Below, one piece after another: positions 44,261 to 54,147 of a stretch of 64,000 nt of DNA; position 1 is the stretch's first letter, and every line of letters starts with the position of its first letter. Origin of the DNA: Syntrophorhabdaceae bacterium (GTDB lineage Bacteria > Desulfobacterota > Syntrophorhabdia > Syntrophorhabdales > Syntrophorhabdaceae). Where the stretch lies: the NCBI GenBank assembly GCA_036504895.1, contig DASXUJ010000121.1:1-64000 (forward strand), given 5' to 3'. The notes under the pieces were generated by a model. It made no database searches, had not been told where the DNA came from, and saw only the letters and a list, made by a program, of their open reading frames with translations. A program made the position numbers and the translations under genes.

Positions 44261-46724
44261 ATGAACGATTATAGGCCGCGGGATATGTCTGCTCATCTTT
44301 TACCTGTCCACGAAGAAAAAGGTATTACCTCGAAACGGTGGAGAGGGTTTCTCCTGCCCTGCTGCCTCGTTATGCTTTTTCTCACTGCCCAGGTCTTTCT
44401 TTTCCCGGACACCTGCCGGTCGGCCTCTTCCCTTAGGGCATTAAATCATCTCGTGGTCGATGCGGAATACAGCAAAGCCCTCGACAAAATTATCACAGTC
44501 TCGAGCACGCCCTCCAACCAACTCCATGTAATAGACCCTGTATCGGGAGAAGATAGGGCCGTCAACCTTTCCTATATCCCGACATGTGTAAGCGTGGGGC
44601 CTGACGGGATCTATGCGGCAGTAGGGCATAACGGCAAATTATCATATGTTGACCTGAATAACCTTATCGTGATCACAACATATGAAGTCTCAACAGATGT
44701 CTTTGATGTGGTGCTCGCGGGCAACGGGTATGCGTACGCCTTTCCACGGTCCGAATCGTTGGGGCGGATTCGCTGCATCAACCTCCAGACAAGGCAGGAA
44801 ACGTTGCACACCAGTTCATATGTTTATGATAACATGTCGGCGAGACTCCACCCCGATGGCACAAGTATATACGGGGCCGAGTCGAGTTATTATCTACGAA
44901 AATTTGACATTTCGGCGGGAACTGCGGCTTATCTCTATATGTTGTACTCCACCGATAATCCTATAAATGGGAACCTTTGGATCTCGGAAGATGGCTTAAG
45001 AATATTTGCGGCAAGTGGAGCTGTGTTTCGGTCATCCCTTTCCAGAAGCGAAGATATGATCCCCAACGGAAAACTTTTCAGTGGTGCGGTCTCCCTTGGC
45101 CATCTTGCCCACTCCGCGGCTGCCAACAAGGTCGCCTCTATTCTCAAAAACGTCTCTTATCCGGCCGCCGTATATGACACATCCGTCTGGATTCATCAAT
45201 ATAACCCCCTTGAATATTCCGCCACCATAAGTCTTCCATCATTCCCCTCGGGCAGTGCCTCATATGCTTCCCACGGAAGATTCATTTTTTTTAATTCCAC
45301 TGGAAGCCGCCTGTTTGCCATTGTTCAGGCGGATGCCGCATCGGGACTCCTCTATGATAATGGAGTAGCCACGATTGACCTTGACGGGGGAAGCAAGCTT
45401 TCCTACACTATAACCGCCTCGGCGGCGGCGGGCGGCAGCATAAAGCCCGAGCGGTGCGGTACCGGTGTCTGCCTTTGGCTCAGCCACTTTCACCATCACC
45501 GCGCCGCCGAATTACCGGACGGAGATTCGGGTCGACGGCTCATACGTGGCAACCGGGTACAACTCCACTTCCACCTATACGTTTCAGACCGTGACGGCGA
45601 ACCACACGATCGCGGCTACCTTCGTGCCCAATTTTCTCAATGTCACCGCCTCGGCGGGGACGGGGGGCAGCATAAGTCCCTCCGGGGTGACTCCGGTAAG
45701 CTCCCGCCAATCGCTTACGTTTGCCATCACCCCTGATCCCGGCTATGGCGTAAAGGACGTGCTGGTGGATCGGGCATCGGTGGGCAAAATAACGTCCTAC
45801 ACATTCAGCGATATATCATTTAGCCACACCATCTCGGTTACTTTCGGACCCACGGTGGCCGTGGGCCCCTATTACCCCCTCACCCCCGGCGCCTCATGGG
45901 CCTACCAGACGGATGACGGACATACGACCACGATGACCATCCTGAAAAACGCTATTTCTGTAAATGGGATACGGGCAGCTCAGGCGCAGTATCCGGGCGG
46001 TTATAAGGAGTATTATACGAATGACGCCTCGGGTATTCGCCTTCACGGTCAGTTTTCGCCCAGGGCCTATCAGAATCATCCCGGTACCTTTACCATGTCT
46101 CCGCCCATAGTCCTCGCGCCGGGTACGGCTATTGTGGGTGAGGCTACCCATTCTCAGGGCATTATCACGCTCACCGTTCCGGGCGTTGGCCGTGGGTATG
46201 CAAATTACAGCGCCGACTATACAGTTGAAGGATTTGAATCCATCACGGTCCCTGCCGGTACCTTCGATGCCCTCAAGCTCTCCTTTAGCTTCACCATATC
46301 CGGCTCAGGATCGAGTTCGACGCAAACGGGAACCCTTCATCTTGTCGATGGCATCGGTCAGGTAAGGCAATCGGTCACCGATTCAGGCGGGACCGGCACC
46401 AAATTCCCATTGACGATCGCCCCCAAAGGCTCGCTGACCCTCACGTACAACGTCACCTTCAATTGCGTCAACGATCCTGCGAGAAGCACGGCGAGGGACC
46501 CGAACCACTATGATTACAGGTTTACCGCCGCAGTCGACCGAACCGCGATAGACGGGGATATCGACAGCCACACCTTCGACGACGTCTGCCCCAGGACGGT
46601 GTCCCCTCCCTCCGTCACCGATCCTTACCCTGATGGGACCATTAACGACCGGGGGTGCGGTAAGGTGAAAGCTGATGGCACCTTTGGGGGCGACGTGCTC
46701 ACCGACATCGTGGCTCCAAGATAG
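44261..46724 (+). pseudogene. Exported YVTN-propeller / Listeria-type B-repeat protein, one frame break
   Basis: Starts ATG at 44261 after GAGGAGAG, with a long signal region (RGFLLPCCLVMLFLTAQVFL). Residues to about 395 form a YVTN-like beta-propeller (LHVIDPVSGEDRAV, YAAVGHNGKLSYVDLNNL). Then repeats of the bacterial InlB_B type (ITASAAAGGSIKP; later VTASAGTGGSISPSGVTPV), then a C-terminal domain (PLTPGASWAYQTDDG). The frame breaks inside the first repeat: at CCC (45446-45448) one base too many; dropping one C continues as PSGAVPVSAFGSATFTITAP to the TGA at 46724. Intact it would be about 820 residues. Sequencing error or real inactivation cannot be told apart here. Confidence 0.75.
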
Positions 46725-46748
46725 AATAGTCCTCCCGACCCCGCTGCC

Positions 46749-46856
46749 ATGCGGGCCTTTCGGCTTGGATTGAAAGCTTTGTGCGAAGACCGGGACGAAG
46801 GAGTGCGTATAGCGGGCAGTAGGGTTCTTCAGGCGAAGGGGGGAATCCGTTTATAA
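46749..46856 (+). pseudogene. Remnant of a phzF 3' end
   Basis: Thirty-five codons ending CEDRDEGVRIAGSRVLQAKG plus GIRL and TAA. They align with the last residues of the intact PhzF at 43164-43949 (CENRGERVGIAGHAVLYAKG plus HIFL), roughly 70% at DNA level by eye. No ribosome site and no remaining N-terminal part. The intact and truncated copies flank the repeat-protein gene. Confidence 0.7.
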
Positions 46857-46888
46857 GTTCGGATTCTTCCTGTTGCGCGGCACGGTCT

Positions 46889-47110
46889 CTATTTTCGCCT
46901 GAGCCTCTTGTAGACCTCACGTGCGCCGAAGCCTACCAGTGCCGCTGTTCCCACCACAAGAGGGATGGCGAAGACGGTAACCGCGGTGGCCACACGGAAT
47001 ACTTTCGCTGCCGTCGCGAGTCCGGGCGGGGCTTTGCCGAACAAGGTGCTGTCTGAGGGGCGTTCGGAGGCCGGACGATCAGGATCTTCGTGATTGTTAA
47101 GCTCTGTCAT
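46889..47110 (-). CDS. Small hypothetical membrane protein
   Basis: 73 residues from the ATG at 47110: an acidic, Pro/Ser-rich N-terminal half (NHEDPDRPASERPSDS) and one TM helix (FRVATAVTVFAIPLVVGTAA, about 40-62), then a basic tail KRLRRK. A longer frame to 47164 adds 18 residues without support. No ribosome site is clear. Positive-inside rule puts the tail in the cytoplasm. Unknown function. Confidence 0.55.
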   Translation of the reverse strand: MTELNNHEDPDRPASERPSDSTLFGKAPPGLATAAKVFRVATAVTVFAIPLVVGTAALVGFGAREVYKRLRRK

Positions 47111-47279
47111 ATCTATAGTGTAATACCTGATGTGCCTGCCGGCAATCAGAAGGGACTGAAACAATTTTTTGAGTATCCATTCTCTTGTGTTGTTGACATT
47201 TTTCGGCCTCTCCTGACCGTTGCTTCACTCTCAAGGGGGTACCTTTCGGCGCCCTCCTGTCTTATGGTATACTTGTCGG

Positions 47280-48392
47280 ATGAAAACATTTACACGAATC
47301 TTGTTTCTTATGGTATGCATGGTCTCCATCCTCATGCCTCTGTCCGGCCATAGCGCCGGAAAAGAGCAAAGGGTGGCTATGTTCCGGGCGGACCCCCAAA
47401 GGATCGGCGCCCATGTCTCGGGGAGCGCTCCTCATCTCACGGAACTGCAATGGAAGTTCAAGACCGAAGGAAAGATCGTCTCGTCCCCGGTCGTGAGTGA
47501 AGGGTTTACCTATTTCGGCAGCTTCGATGGCAATCTCTATGCGGTCGACTCAAAGACGGGCCATGAGAAATGGCGTTTTAAAACCGGCAACCGCGTCGCA
47601 TCTTCAGGGGCGGTGTCGGGAGGCGTCCTCTATTTCGGAAGCCTCGACGGGAACCTCTATGCCGTCGATGCCCTCACGGGCCGTGAAAGATGGCGGTTTG
47701 CCACGGGTGACTGGGTAGGCTCCTCTCCTCTGGTTGCGGACGAGACCGCCTATTTCGGCAGCCGGAACGGCCACCTCTATGCGGTCGATGCCCTGACAGG
47801 ACAGGAGAAGTGGAGGTTCAAGGCCTCGGGTGAAGTCTATTCCTCGCCCTCAACGGTGAAAGGAACCATCTTTTTCGGGAGCAGAGGCGGCTATTTCTAC
47901 GCCCTCGATGCCCGTTCAGGAAAAGAGAAATGGCGCTTCAAGACGGAGTGGAAGGTCTATTCCTCCCCTGCGATCGTGAACGGCATCGTCTATTTCGGGA
48001 GCACCGATTGCCATCTTTATGCCCTTGACATGGAGACCGGCAGACAGATCTGGAGGTTCAAGACAGGGAGCAAGGTCTACTCATCTCCTGCAGTAGCGGG
48101 AGGTACGGTCTATGTGAGCAGCACGGACGGAAATCTCTACGCCCTGGATCAGAGGAGCGGACAACAGAAGTGGGCTTTCGCCACAAAAAAGAAGATCTAT
48201 TCCTCCCCCGCAGTATCACATGGAATGGTCTACGTGGGAAGTCAGGATGGAAACCTTTACGGCCTCGACACGGAAACAGGGGGAGAAAAATGGAGATTTG
48301 CCCCCGGCGCGTCGATCGCTTCGTCACCCTTTATCCAGGATGGCACGGTTTATTTCGGATGTTTTGACGGGAATCTTTACGCATTGAAATAA
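47280..48392 (+). CDS. Exported PQQ-like beta-propeller repeat protein
   Basis: 370 residues. Signal peptide (MKTFTRILFLMVCMVSILMP), then about seven to eight 40-residue repeats of PQQ-enzyme type, each with a pattern like YFGSFDGNLYAVDSKTGHEK followed by WRFKTG, making an eight-bladed propeller without an enzymatic extension. Such proteins act as scaffolds (e.g. BamB-like) or redox partners; no PQQ ligands can be claimed. The repeats are also very similar in DNA, so recombination between blades is likely. TATACT eleven bases before the ATG may be the -10, making the message nearly leaderless. Confidence 0.85.
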   Translation: MKTFTRILFLMVCMVSILMPLSGHSAGKEQRVAMFRADPQRIGAHVSGSAPHLTELQWKFKTEGKIVSSPVVSEGFTYFGSFDGNLYAVDSKTGHEKWRFKTGNRVASSGAVSGGVLYFGSLDGNLYAVDALTGRERWRFATGDWVGSSPLVADETAYFGSRNGHLYAVDALTGQEKWRFKASGEVYSSPSTVKGTIFFGSRGGYFYALDARSGKEKWRFKTEWKVYSSPAIVNGIVYFGSTDCHLYALDMETGRQIWRFKTGSKVYSSPAVAGGTVYVSSTDGNLYALDQRSGQQKWAFATKKKIYSSPAVSHGMVYVGSQDGNLYGLDTETGGEKWRFAPGASIASSPFIQDGTVYFGCFDGNLYALK

Positions 48393-48433
48393 CGCTTCCG
48401 GCCTTTTACTTCTTTCCTGAATTCAGAAAACTG

Positions 48434-48463
48434 TTGACGACCCGGCCGGAATTCCGGTATTAT
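48434..48463 (+). promoter_or_regulatory. Promoter of the ilvB leader transcript
   Basis: TTGACG (48434-48439), 18 bases, TATTAT (48458-48463). Places the RNA start near 48470, about 50 nt before the leader peptide. Confidence 0.65.
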
Positions 48464-48520
48464 TTTGAGAGTTCAAAAAAGGATATTATTTTGAGAAGAC
48501 ACATCAGCGCAAGCCTGAAT

Positions 48521-48598
48521 ATGATCGCGGAACAGACGGTTCGTCTCGCCGTCGTTGTAGAAACCATATCCCGGTGTGCGCCGATGGGTGTCCGATGA
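48521..48598 (+). CDS. ilvB leader peptide (attenuator)
   Basis: A 25-codon frame reading MIAEQTVRLAVVVETISRC and on to a TGA at 48596. It has five Val, one Leu and two Ile codons, including three Val in a row, as in branched-chain amino-acid attenuators. It precedes an intrinsic terminator and the acetolactate synthase gene. The base run GCGCCGA (48578-48584), near the end of the frame, can pair with TCGGCGC (48630-48636) inside the terminator stem, giving the antiterminator expected of ribosome-stalling attenuation. The ribosome site is weak. Confidence 0.75.
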   Translation: MIAEQTVRLAVVVETISRCAPMGVR

Positions 48599-48621
48599 CA
48601 TTCATCTGAAAAGGGTCTTAA

Positions 48622-48655
48622 AGCCCCTGTCGGCGCAAGTCGGCAGGGGCTTTTT
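48622..48655 (+). terminator. Attenuator terminator of ilvB
   Basis: AGCCCCTG with a short TCG extension (48622-48632) pairs with the complementary CGGCAGGGGCT (48641-48651), followed by a T-run (TTTTT, then ATTT). Overlaps the antiterminator partner TCGGCGC. The ilvB start codon lies 28 bases after it. Confidence 0.88.
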
Positions 48656-48678
48656 ATTTCGCCGGAAAGGAGAGGGAG

Positions 48679-50415
48679 ATGAGAATGAAGGGAGCTGAGA
48701 TTATCGTGAAATCTTTGGAGAGGCACGGAATAGATATTGTGGCGGGCATACCGGGCGGATCGAACCTTCCCGTCTACGACGCTTTGCATGGGAGCGGCAT
48801 CCGTCATATCTTGGCTCGCCACGAGCAGGGCGCCGGGTTTATCGCACAGGGGATCGCGCGCTCCACGGGGCGCGCCGCGGTCTGCCTCGCCACCTCGGGT
48901 CCGGGAGTCATGAACCTGCTTACCGCAATAGCCGATGCAAAGCTCGATTCAGTCCCCCTTGTGGCGATAACGGGACAGGTGCCGAGCACCATGATCGGTA
49001 CCGACGCATTCCAGGAGGTGGACACCTATGGGATGACCCTCAACATTACAAAACATAATTTCATGGTGAAGAGCGCCCGGGAATTGCTCCACGTGATACC
49101 CAGGGCATTTAAAATAGCGGAAAGCGGAAGAAAAGGCCCCGTGGTGGTGGACGTGCCCAAAGACGTGCAGACTGGAGAGGTCCAATTCAGCGAATGGCCC
49201 ATGGCGGCGGAAGGCCGGGAAGAGGCCGCACCCGCTGACCCGGAGAAGATAGAGAAGATAGCCCGCATGATCCAGGCCGCCAAAAGACCGCTCATTTATG
49301 CGGGTGGGGGCATCATACACGGAGATGCGGGACCGGCGCTGCTCGCCCTGGCGAGAAAGAGCTCCATTCCGGTGACCCTGACCCTTATGGGGCTCGGCGC
49401 CTTTCCTCCTCATGATCCCCTTTATATCGGCATGCTCGGGATGCACGGCGCCCCTTACACGAATTACGTCCTCGATGAGGCGGACCTGATCCTCGCCTTC
49501 GGGGTCCGTTTCGACGACAGGGCCATTGGGAGGGTCGCGGAGTTCTGCCCCCGGGCAACCATCGTCCATGTGGATATCGATAATTCGGAGATCGACAAAA
49601 TCAAAAGGTCCAATCTTTCCCTCGCCGCCGACGTGAGGGAGGTAATAGAACAGCTCCTGCCGCTGGTCGAGCCCGCCCAAAGGACGTCGTGGATTGCACG
49701 GGTCCATCAATTAAAGAAGAGCCATCCCTTCGTCTCCCCCCGGTCTTCCGATCCCCTCCACCCGGTCAATCTCCTGCGCCGGTTGAGCGCCATGGCCGAG
49801 TCGAACGCGATTATCGCGACCGACGTGGGACAACATCAGATGTGGGTCGCCCAGGTCTATCCGTTTCATCAGCCGAGGACGCTCCTCACTTCAGGGGGCC
49901 TTGGCACCATGGGTTTCGGACTTCCCGCGGCAATAGGGGCGGCCCTCGCCCACCCCGACCGGCAGGTGATCTGCGTGAGCGGCGACGGCTCGATTCAAAT
50001 GAACATACAGGAGCTTGCGACGCTGGCGGACCTGGGACTCAATGTCACGGTACTCATCATGAATAACCAGCACCTAGGCCTCGTGCGGCAGCAGCAGGAA
50101 TTGTTCTTTGAGGGAAACTATATCGCGTCCAGATTTGAGCGGAAACTCGATTTTGCGGCCATAGGAAGAGAATTCGGCATAGAGAGCGTGAATCTCTCCG
50201 GCCTTGAAGACCCCATGAGCGCCTTGGAGCGGATGCTTTCAATGCGGGGGCCGTGCCTTATCGACGCGCCCACCCATTTCGCGGAAAACGTCTTTCCCAT
50301 GGTGCCGCCGGGGGCAGCCAACAGGGATATGATAGGCCCGGGTACGAGGTCACCGGCGAAAGACGCTCCGGCTCGTAAAGAGAGGGAAAAGAGAAACATG
50401 ACGAAGGGGCGGTAA
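48679..50415 (+). CDS. ilvB: Acetolactate synthase large (catalytic) subunit
   Basis: 578 residues. TPP-dependent enzyme that joins two pyruvates to acetolactate (valine/leucine) or pyruvate and 2-oxobutyrate (isoleucine). Seen: GIPGGSNLPVYDAL, catalytic Glu in HEQGAGFIAQG, ATSGPGVMNLLTAIADAKLD, FAD/central domain GVRFDDRAIGRV, and C-terminal TPP-Mg site GDGSIQMNIQELATL with NNQHLGLVRQQQELFF. No ilvN-type regulatory subunit follows; the next gene is convergent, so the small subunit must lie elsewhere. AAAGGAGAGGG stands before the ATG. Control by the leader-peptide attenuator just upstream. Confidence 0.95.
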   Translation: MRMKGAEIIVKSLERHGIDIVAGIPGGSNLPVYDALHGSGIRHILARHEQGAGFIAQGIARSTGRAAVCLATSGPGVMNLLTAIADAKLDSVPLVAITGQVPSTMIGTDAFQEVDTYGMTLNITKHNFMVKSARELLHVIPRAFKIAESGRKGPVVVDVPKDVQTGEVQFSEWPMAAEGREEAAPADPEKIEKIARMIQAAKRPLIYAGGGIIHGDAGPALLALARKSSIPVTLTLMGLGAFPPHDPLYIGMLGMHGAPYTNYVLDEADLILAFGVRFDDRAIGRVAEFCPRATIVHVDIDNSEIDKIKRSNLSLAADVREVIEQLLPLVEPAQRTSWIARVHQLKKSHPFVSPRSSDPLHPVNLLRRLSAMAESNAIIATDVGQHQMWVAQVYPFHQPRTLLTSGGLGTMGFGLPAAIGAALAHPDRQVICVSGDGSIQMNIQELATLADLGLNVTVLIMNNQHLGLVRQQQELFFEGNYIASRFERKLDFAAIGREFGIESVNLSGLEDPMSALERMLSMRGPCLIDAPTHFAENVFPMVPPGAANRDMIGPGTRSPAKDAPARKEREKRNMTKGR

Positions 50416-50436
50416 TCCGCCCCCTCACGAAGGTCT

Positions 50437-50994
50437 TTATTTTGCGATCTCTCCGATAGGCAACACCGTGCGGCCATGGGTCTCGTTGAGCACTTCGGCC
50501 ATGGCGAGATAAAATGCGGAAAAGCCGCAGATTATGCCCTCCCATCCTGCGATTACGCCCACCGTGGCGTTGCCGGTCCAGTCCCTGATCGCCAGGAGCC
50601 AGAAGAGCACCGTGAGACTCAGGAAGACGAACTGGATTACCCGGTTCTTGCCGAATGTTCCGAACCACATGAAGAATGTGAAAAGGCCCCACACGAAAAG
50701 ATACCAGCCCATGAAGGCCTCGGAAGTCCCGGGAAGGCCCTTGAATACGATGATAAAGACGAGGGTTAGCCAGAAAAGGCCGTAAGAGGTAAACGCGGTA
50801 GTTCCGAAAGTATTTCCTTTCTTATATTCCAGGATGCCGGCGATAATCTGGGCGAGGCCCCCGTAAAAGATCCCCATGGCGAGGATCATGGTGCCGATAG
50901 GGAAAAATCCGGCGTTATGAATGTTAAGGAGCATGGTGGTCATCCCGAACCCTGCCAGTCCGAGGGGTGCGGGGTTTGCAAGTTTCTCTTCCAT
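50437..50994 (-). CDS. satP: Acetate/succinate uptake transporter (GPR1/FUN34/SatP family)
   Basis: 185 residues, six TM helices. N-terminal family motif NPAPLGLAGFGMTTMLLNIH, then FYGGLAQIIAGILEYKKGNTFG, FTSYGLFWLTLVFI, and a last helix region FSAFYLAMAEVLNE. SatP-type channels/transporters carry acetate and related monocarboxylates. Convergent with ilvB and separated by 21 bp. A role in acetate cycling of a syntrophic or fermenting cell is a guess. No strong ribosome site besides GGGAGGTATCG before the ATG. Confidence 0.92.
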   Translation of the reverse strand: MEEKLANPAPLGLAGFGMTTMLLNIHNAGFFPIGTMILAMGIFYGGLAQIIAGILEYKKGNTFGTTAFTSYGLFWLTLVFIIVFKGLPGTSEAFMGWYLFVWGLFTFFMWFGTFGKNRVIQFVFLSLTVLFWLLAIRDWTGNATVGVIAGWEGIICGFSAFYLAMAEVLNETHGRTVLPIGEIAK

Positions 50995-51184
50995 TACACG
51001 ATACCTCCCTTAAAATTGAGTGATTGTACCCCTTAGGCGGATCATCCCGCACCGGCTCGATGGAGGCCCCATGCCGTCATTTGCGCCGGGTGACCGGTCT
51101 GTCCATGTTAAATTGTGTAGAGGGGTCGTGGATGGATTATACTACGCTTGTGCAAAATAGTACATAGATTAATACGATGAAAGT

Positions 51185-51225
51185 ATGGGGGGGATGACGG
51201 TGGCATACCGTCATCCCCCCCATAG
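51185..51225 (-). terminator. 18-bp hairpin after HesB-like selenoprotein gene
   Basis: TATGGGGGGGATGACGGT and its exact complement around a GGCAT loop. It begins 25 bases past the TAG of the HesB-like gene. No U-run, but a very stable stem. Confidence 0.7.
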
Positions 51226-51249
51226 TAGATGAAAATGTTCAGACTGATC

Positions 51250-51564
51250 CTAGCAGCTGCAGGACCCGCAAGACTTGTTTTCTTCTGTAAGTTTTGAGCT
51301 GATCTTGAATCCACCACCCTCGGGGGTGCTGACGAAATCGACCGTGACCGGATTTACTTCTTCAAAGAGCTGTTTATTGATGATGAATGTATTTCCGTCT
51401 TCCTTGAATACTTCGTCGTCTTCTTTAGGCCCGTCCAGGGCCATTCCCAATGAGGGGCCCGATCACCCACCTCCAGCCATCAGAATCCTGATGGCGCTGT
51501 CAAGGTTCCTTTCCTTCAGGAAAGCCTTGATCATTTCACTCGCCTTCTCGGTTACCTGAAACAT
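51250..51564 (-). CDS. HesB/IscA-like selenoprotein with UGA at codon 34
   Basis: Reads MFQVTEKASEMIKAFLKERN from an ATG at 51564 (AAGGAG seven bases upstream), then ILMAGGG, a TGA (51465-51463), and SGPSLGMALDGPKEDDEVFK without a break to a TAG at 51250, 104 residues in total. The pattern GG-U-SGPSLGMALD is that of the known HesB-like selenoprotein family of anaerobes (Cys in other homologues), so TGA as selenocysteine is well founded. Ends KSCGSCSC, a Cys cluster as in the family. IscA-type proteins handle Fe-S clusters. A hairpin GGCCC-TGGAC-GGGCC with its loop 25 nt after the TGA may be the SECIS. Ordinary gene calling would truncate it to 51450 or miss it. Confidence 0.88.
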
Positions 51565-51830
51565 ATCCCGCTCCTTTTCGTAAATTTACCACCCCTTCAA
51601 AAGAATGGCAGTCATATAATAATAACCATTAATTGGCCGTTGTCAATCGTTTCTCTCTGTCGGAGGAGGCAGAAAGGGCCGGAGCGTCTCCGGACGAGCA
51701 TCTGCGCTTCTCCGGGCGAGAGTGGTCGATTAAAGGGTCTGGATGAAGATTACTCTTTCTCAATTGGGCAAAAATAGCTTATAATGATGTAGAGAGGGGC
51801 GGAACCGCTCCATTTTGCGTTATAGGGGAA

Positions 51831-54072
51831 GTGAAAGGCAAGGGGCCGAAAAAGCCCGACCTTCTTCCCACGGGAGAACAAGATCAGTCAGGACAACAAA
51901 AACACCGTCACACCGCCTCGCAGGGGGTCATGTGAGACCAATCCCAGGGAGACCGAAATCGCCCTGAGGGAATCGGAGGAGAACTTCGCGGCCCTCCTCA
52001 ATGCGACCACGGACATGGCCTTCCTTATCGATACGAATGGGACCATTCTCGCTGCCAATGAAAATACCGCCAAGGTCTACGGGACTACCATGGAGCGCCT
52101 CCTCGGCTCCTGTGTCTACGATTTCATACCCGCCAAGCCCGCCCGGCGGAGCATGGACCAGGCCTATAAGGCAGCCCATTCAATGTCCGCGGTGAGGTTT
52201 CAGGGGATGTTGAGGGGCAGGGTCTTCGATAATACCATCTATCCCGTCTTCGACGAGAAAGGAGCCGTCAAGAGACTTGCCATATACGGCAGGGATATCA
52301 CGGAAGCCAAGAAAACCGAGGATGCCCTGCGGATAACGGAGGAGAAATACCGCAATATATTTGAGAATGCGACGGAGGGTATTTTTCAGATATCCCTCGG
52401 GGGACGCTTTATAAGCGCCAATCCGTCTCTTTCACGCATCCACGGGTACAGCTCCCCGGAAGAGCTGATCACTTCCGTAAAAAGCGTGGCGAGGCTTTTC
52501 CTCCATCAGGAGGAGCTCCGGCTGCTGACCCAATTCGTCAACAGGGAAGGACGGATCTCCAATTTCGAGACCCGGACCTTTCACAAGGATGGGAGCATTC
52601 AATGGATATCGATCAATGCGAGGGTCGTTCGAGGTCCGGGCGGAAAAAGGCTCTACTACGAAGGCACCATGCAGGATATCACCGAGCGTAAGCAGGCTGA
52701 GGAGAATCTCGCCGAGAGCGAGGAGAGGTACCGCACGGCGATCGAATCCTCCAATGACGGAGTGGCCATCATACGGGCAGATACGCACCTTTATGTGAAC
52801 AGAAGGTTCGTGGAGATGTTCGGCTATGACCGCGCTGACGAGGTGATCGGAAAGTCTATCACCATCGTCGTCCATCCGGAGGATGCGGCCATGGTGGCAG
52901 AGGTAAATATGCGCAGGCAGAGGGGCATAGCCCCCCTTTCCCGTTATGAATTCCGGGGGATCACCCGGAGCGGAAAGGTGATATATATCGAAGTGTCGGC
53001 AACCGACACCACCTACCGCGGCACGCCGGTGAACCTCGTCTATCTCAGGGATATTACGGAAAGGAAATTGACCGAACAGGCGCTCCGCCAGTCCCACCTC
53101 GAGCTGGAAAGACTGAACCGGGCGAAGACAAAGGCCGTGAACCATATCTCTCACGAGCTCAAGACCCCGCTGGCCGTAGTCCAGGGCAATATCAGGATCC
53201 TCAAGAAGAAATTTTCGGGCACTCCCATGGGCGACGCAGTGCGGGCAAATATCGAGATCCTGGAGCGGAACCTCGAGAGACTATTCAGTATCTCCAAACA
53301 GACGGACGCGATTTTCCGGGTTTCTCAGGAGCTCGAAGCAGGAGTCCTGTTGGGCGATCTCGACCGATTATGGCAGCGCATGGAAGATTTCAGGGATATT
53401 CCCCCCGATGTCCTGGGTCACTGGGGGCAGGTCAAAAAATGGATGAGCCAGTACATGTCGGGAAGCACCCTCGCATTCCAGTCGATAGACGTCTATCCTT
53501 TCATCAGCTCCCTGGTCGAAAAAATAAAAATTAAAGCGAGTCACAGGAATATCAGGTATGTGGTGGAGGGAGAAAACGACCTCTATGTCTTTATGCCCCC
53601 CGATGTCATGAGTAACGTGCTCGAGGGCCTGCTCAAGAACGCCATAGAGAACACCCCTGACGGGGGACTCATAAGGGTGGGCGCGGAGCAGAAGGATGAG
53701 GCCATTGCCATCCATGTGACCGACTACGGCATCGGCATCGCGAAAGAGAACATGCAGTATCTCTTCGACGGTCTTTTCGATACCCGGGAGTCCGACCTCT
53801 ACACCTCGAAGCAACCTTACGATTTCGGCGCGGGCGGCAAAGGGTTCGACCTCCTTCGCATCAAGATGTACGGCAAACGGTTCGGCTTTGACGTGTCGGT
53901 TCAAAGTTACAAGTGCGAGCATATTCCCCGCGACGGGGACCTCTGCCCCGGCGATGTCTCGCGCTGCAGTTTCTGCGAAACCGCCGAAGACTGCACGGAG
54001 AGTGGGGGCACGATCTTTACCGTCACCTTTCCCCTTGAGGCCAAGAGGGCGAACGAGGTGTGGACCGGCTGA
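51831..54072 (+). CDS. PAS-domain sensor histidine kinase, N-terminal frame break
   Basis: From 51925 onward the frame encodes three PAS domains (about 10-130, 135-255, 260-380 counting from ETEIALRESEENFAALLNAT), each ending in the typical DITERK-like pattern, then a kinase core with phospho-acceptor NHISHELKTPLAVVQGNIRI and an ATPase domain (GLLKNAIENTPDGG, DYGIGIAKENM), plus a late insertion with several Cys (CEHIPRDGDLCPGDVSRC), possibly metal or redox sensing. No start codon exists upstream in this frame. A GTG at 51831 opens MKGKGPKKPDLLPTGEQDQS in the neighbouring frame, and one G too many in the GGGGG run (51923-51927) separates them. The TATAAT at 51780 fits a promoter. Cytoplasmic; regulator not adjacent. 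Confidence 0.85.
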
Positions 54073-54147
54073 CACGCCTCATCCTTAAGGGAAACCCCGA
54101 ATTTTTTTATTTCCCTTACTGTTGAAAAGGTGGTACAATCTCATTCT

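Noticed and set aside
47400-48390. DNA repeats in the propeller gene as a CRISPR or tandem-repeat locus
   Set aside because: They are in-frame repeats of about 120 bp encoding PQQ-like blades, not short spaced repeats.
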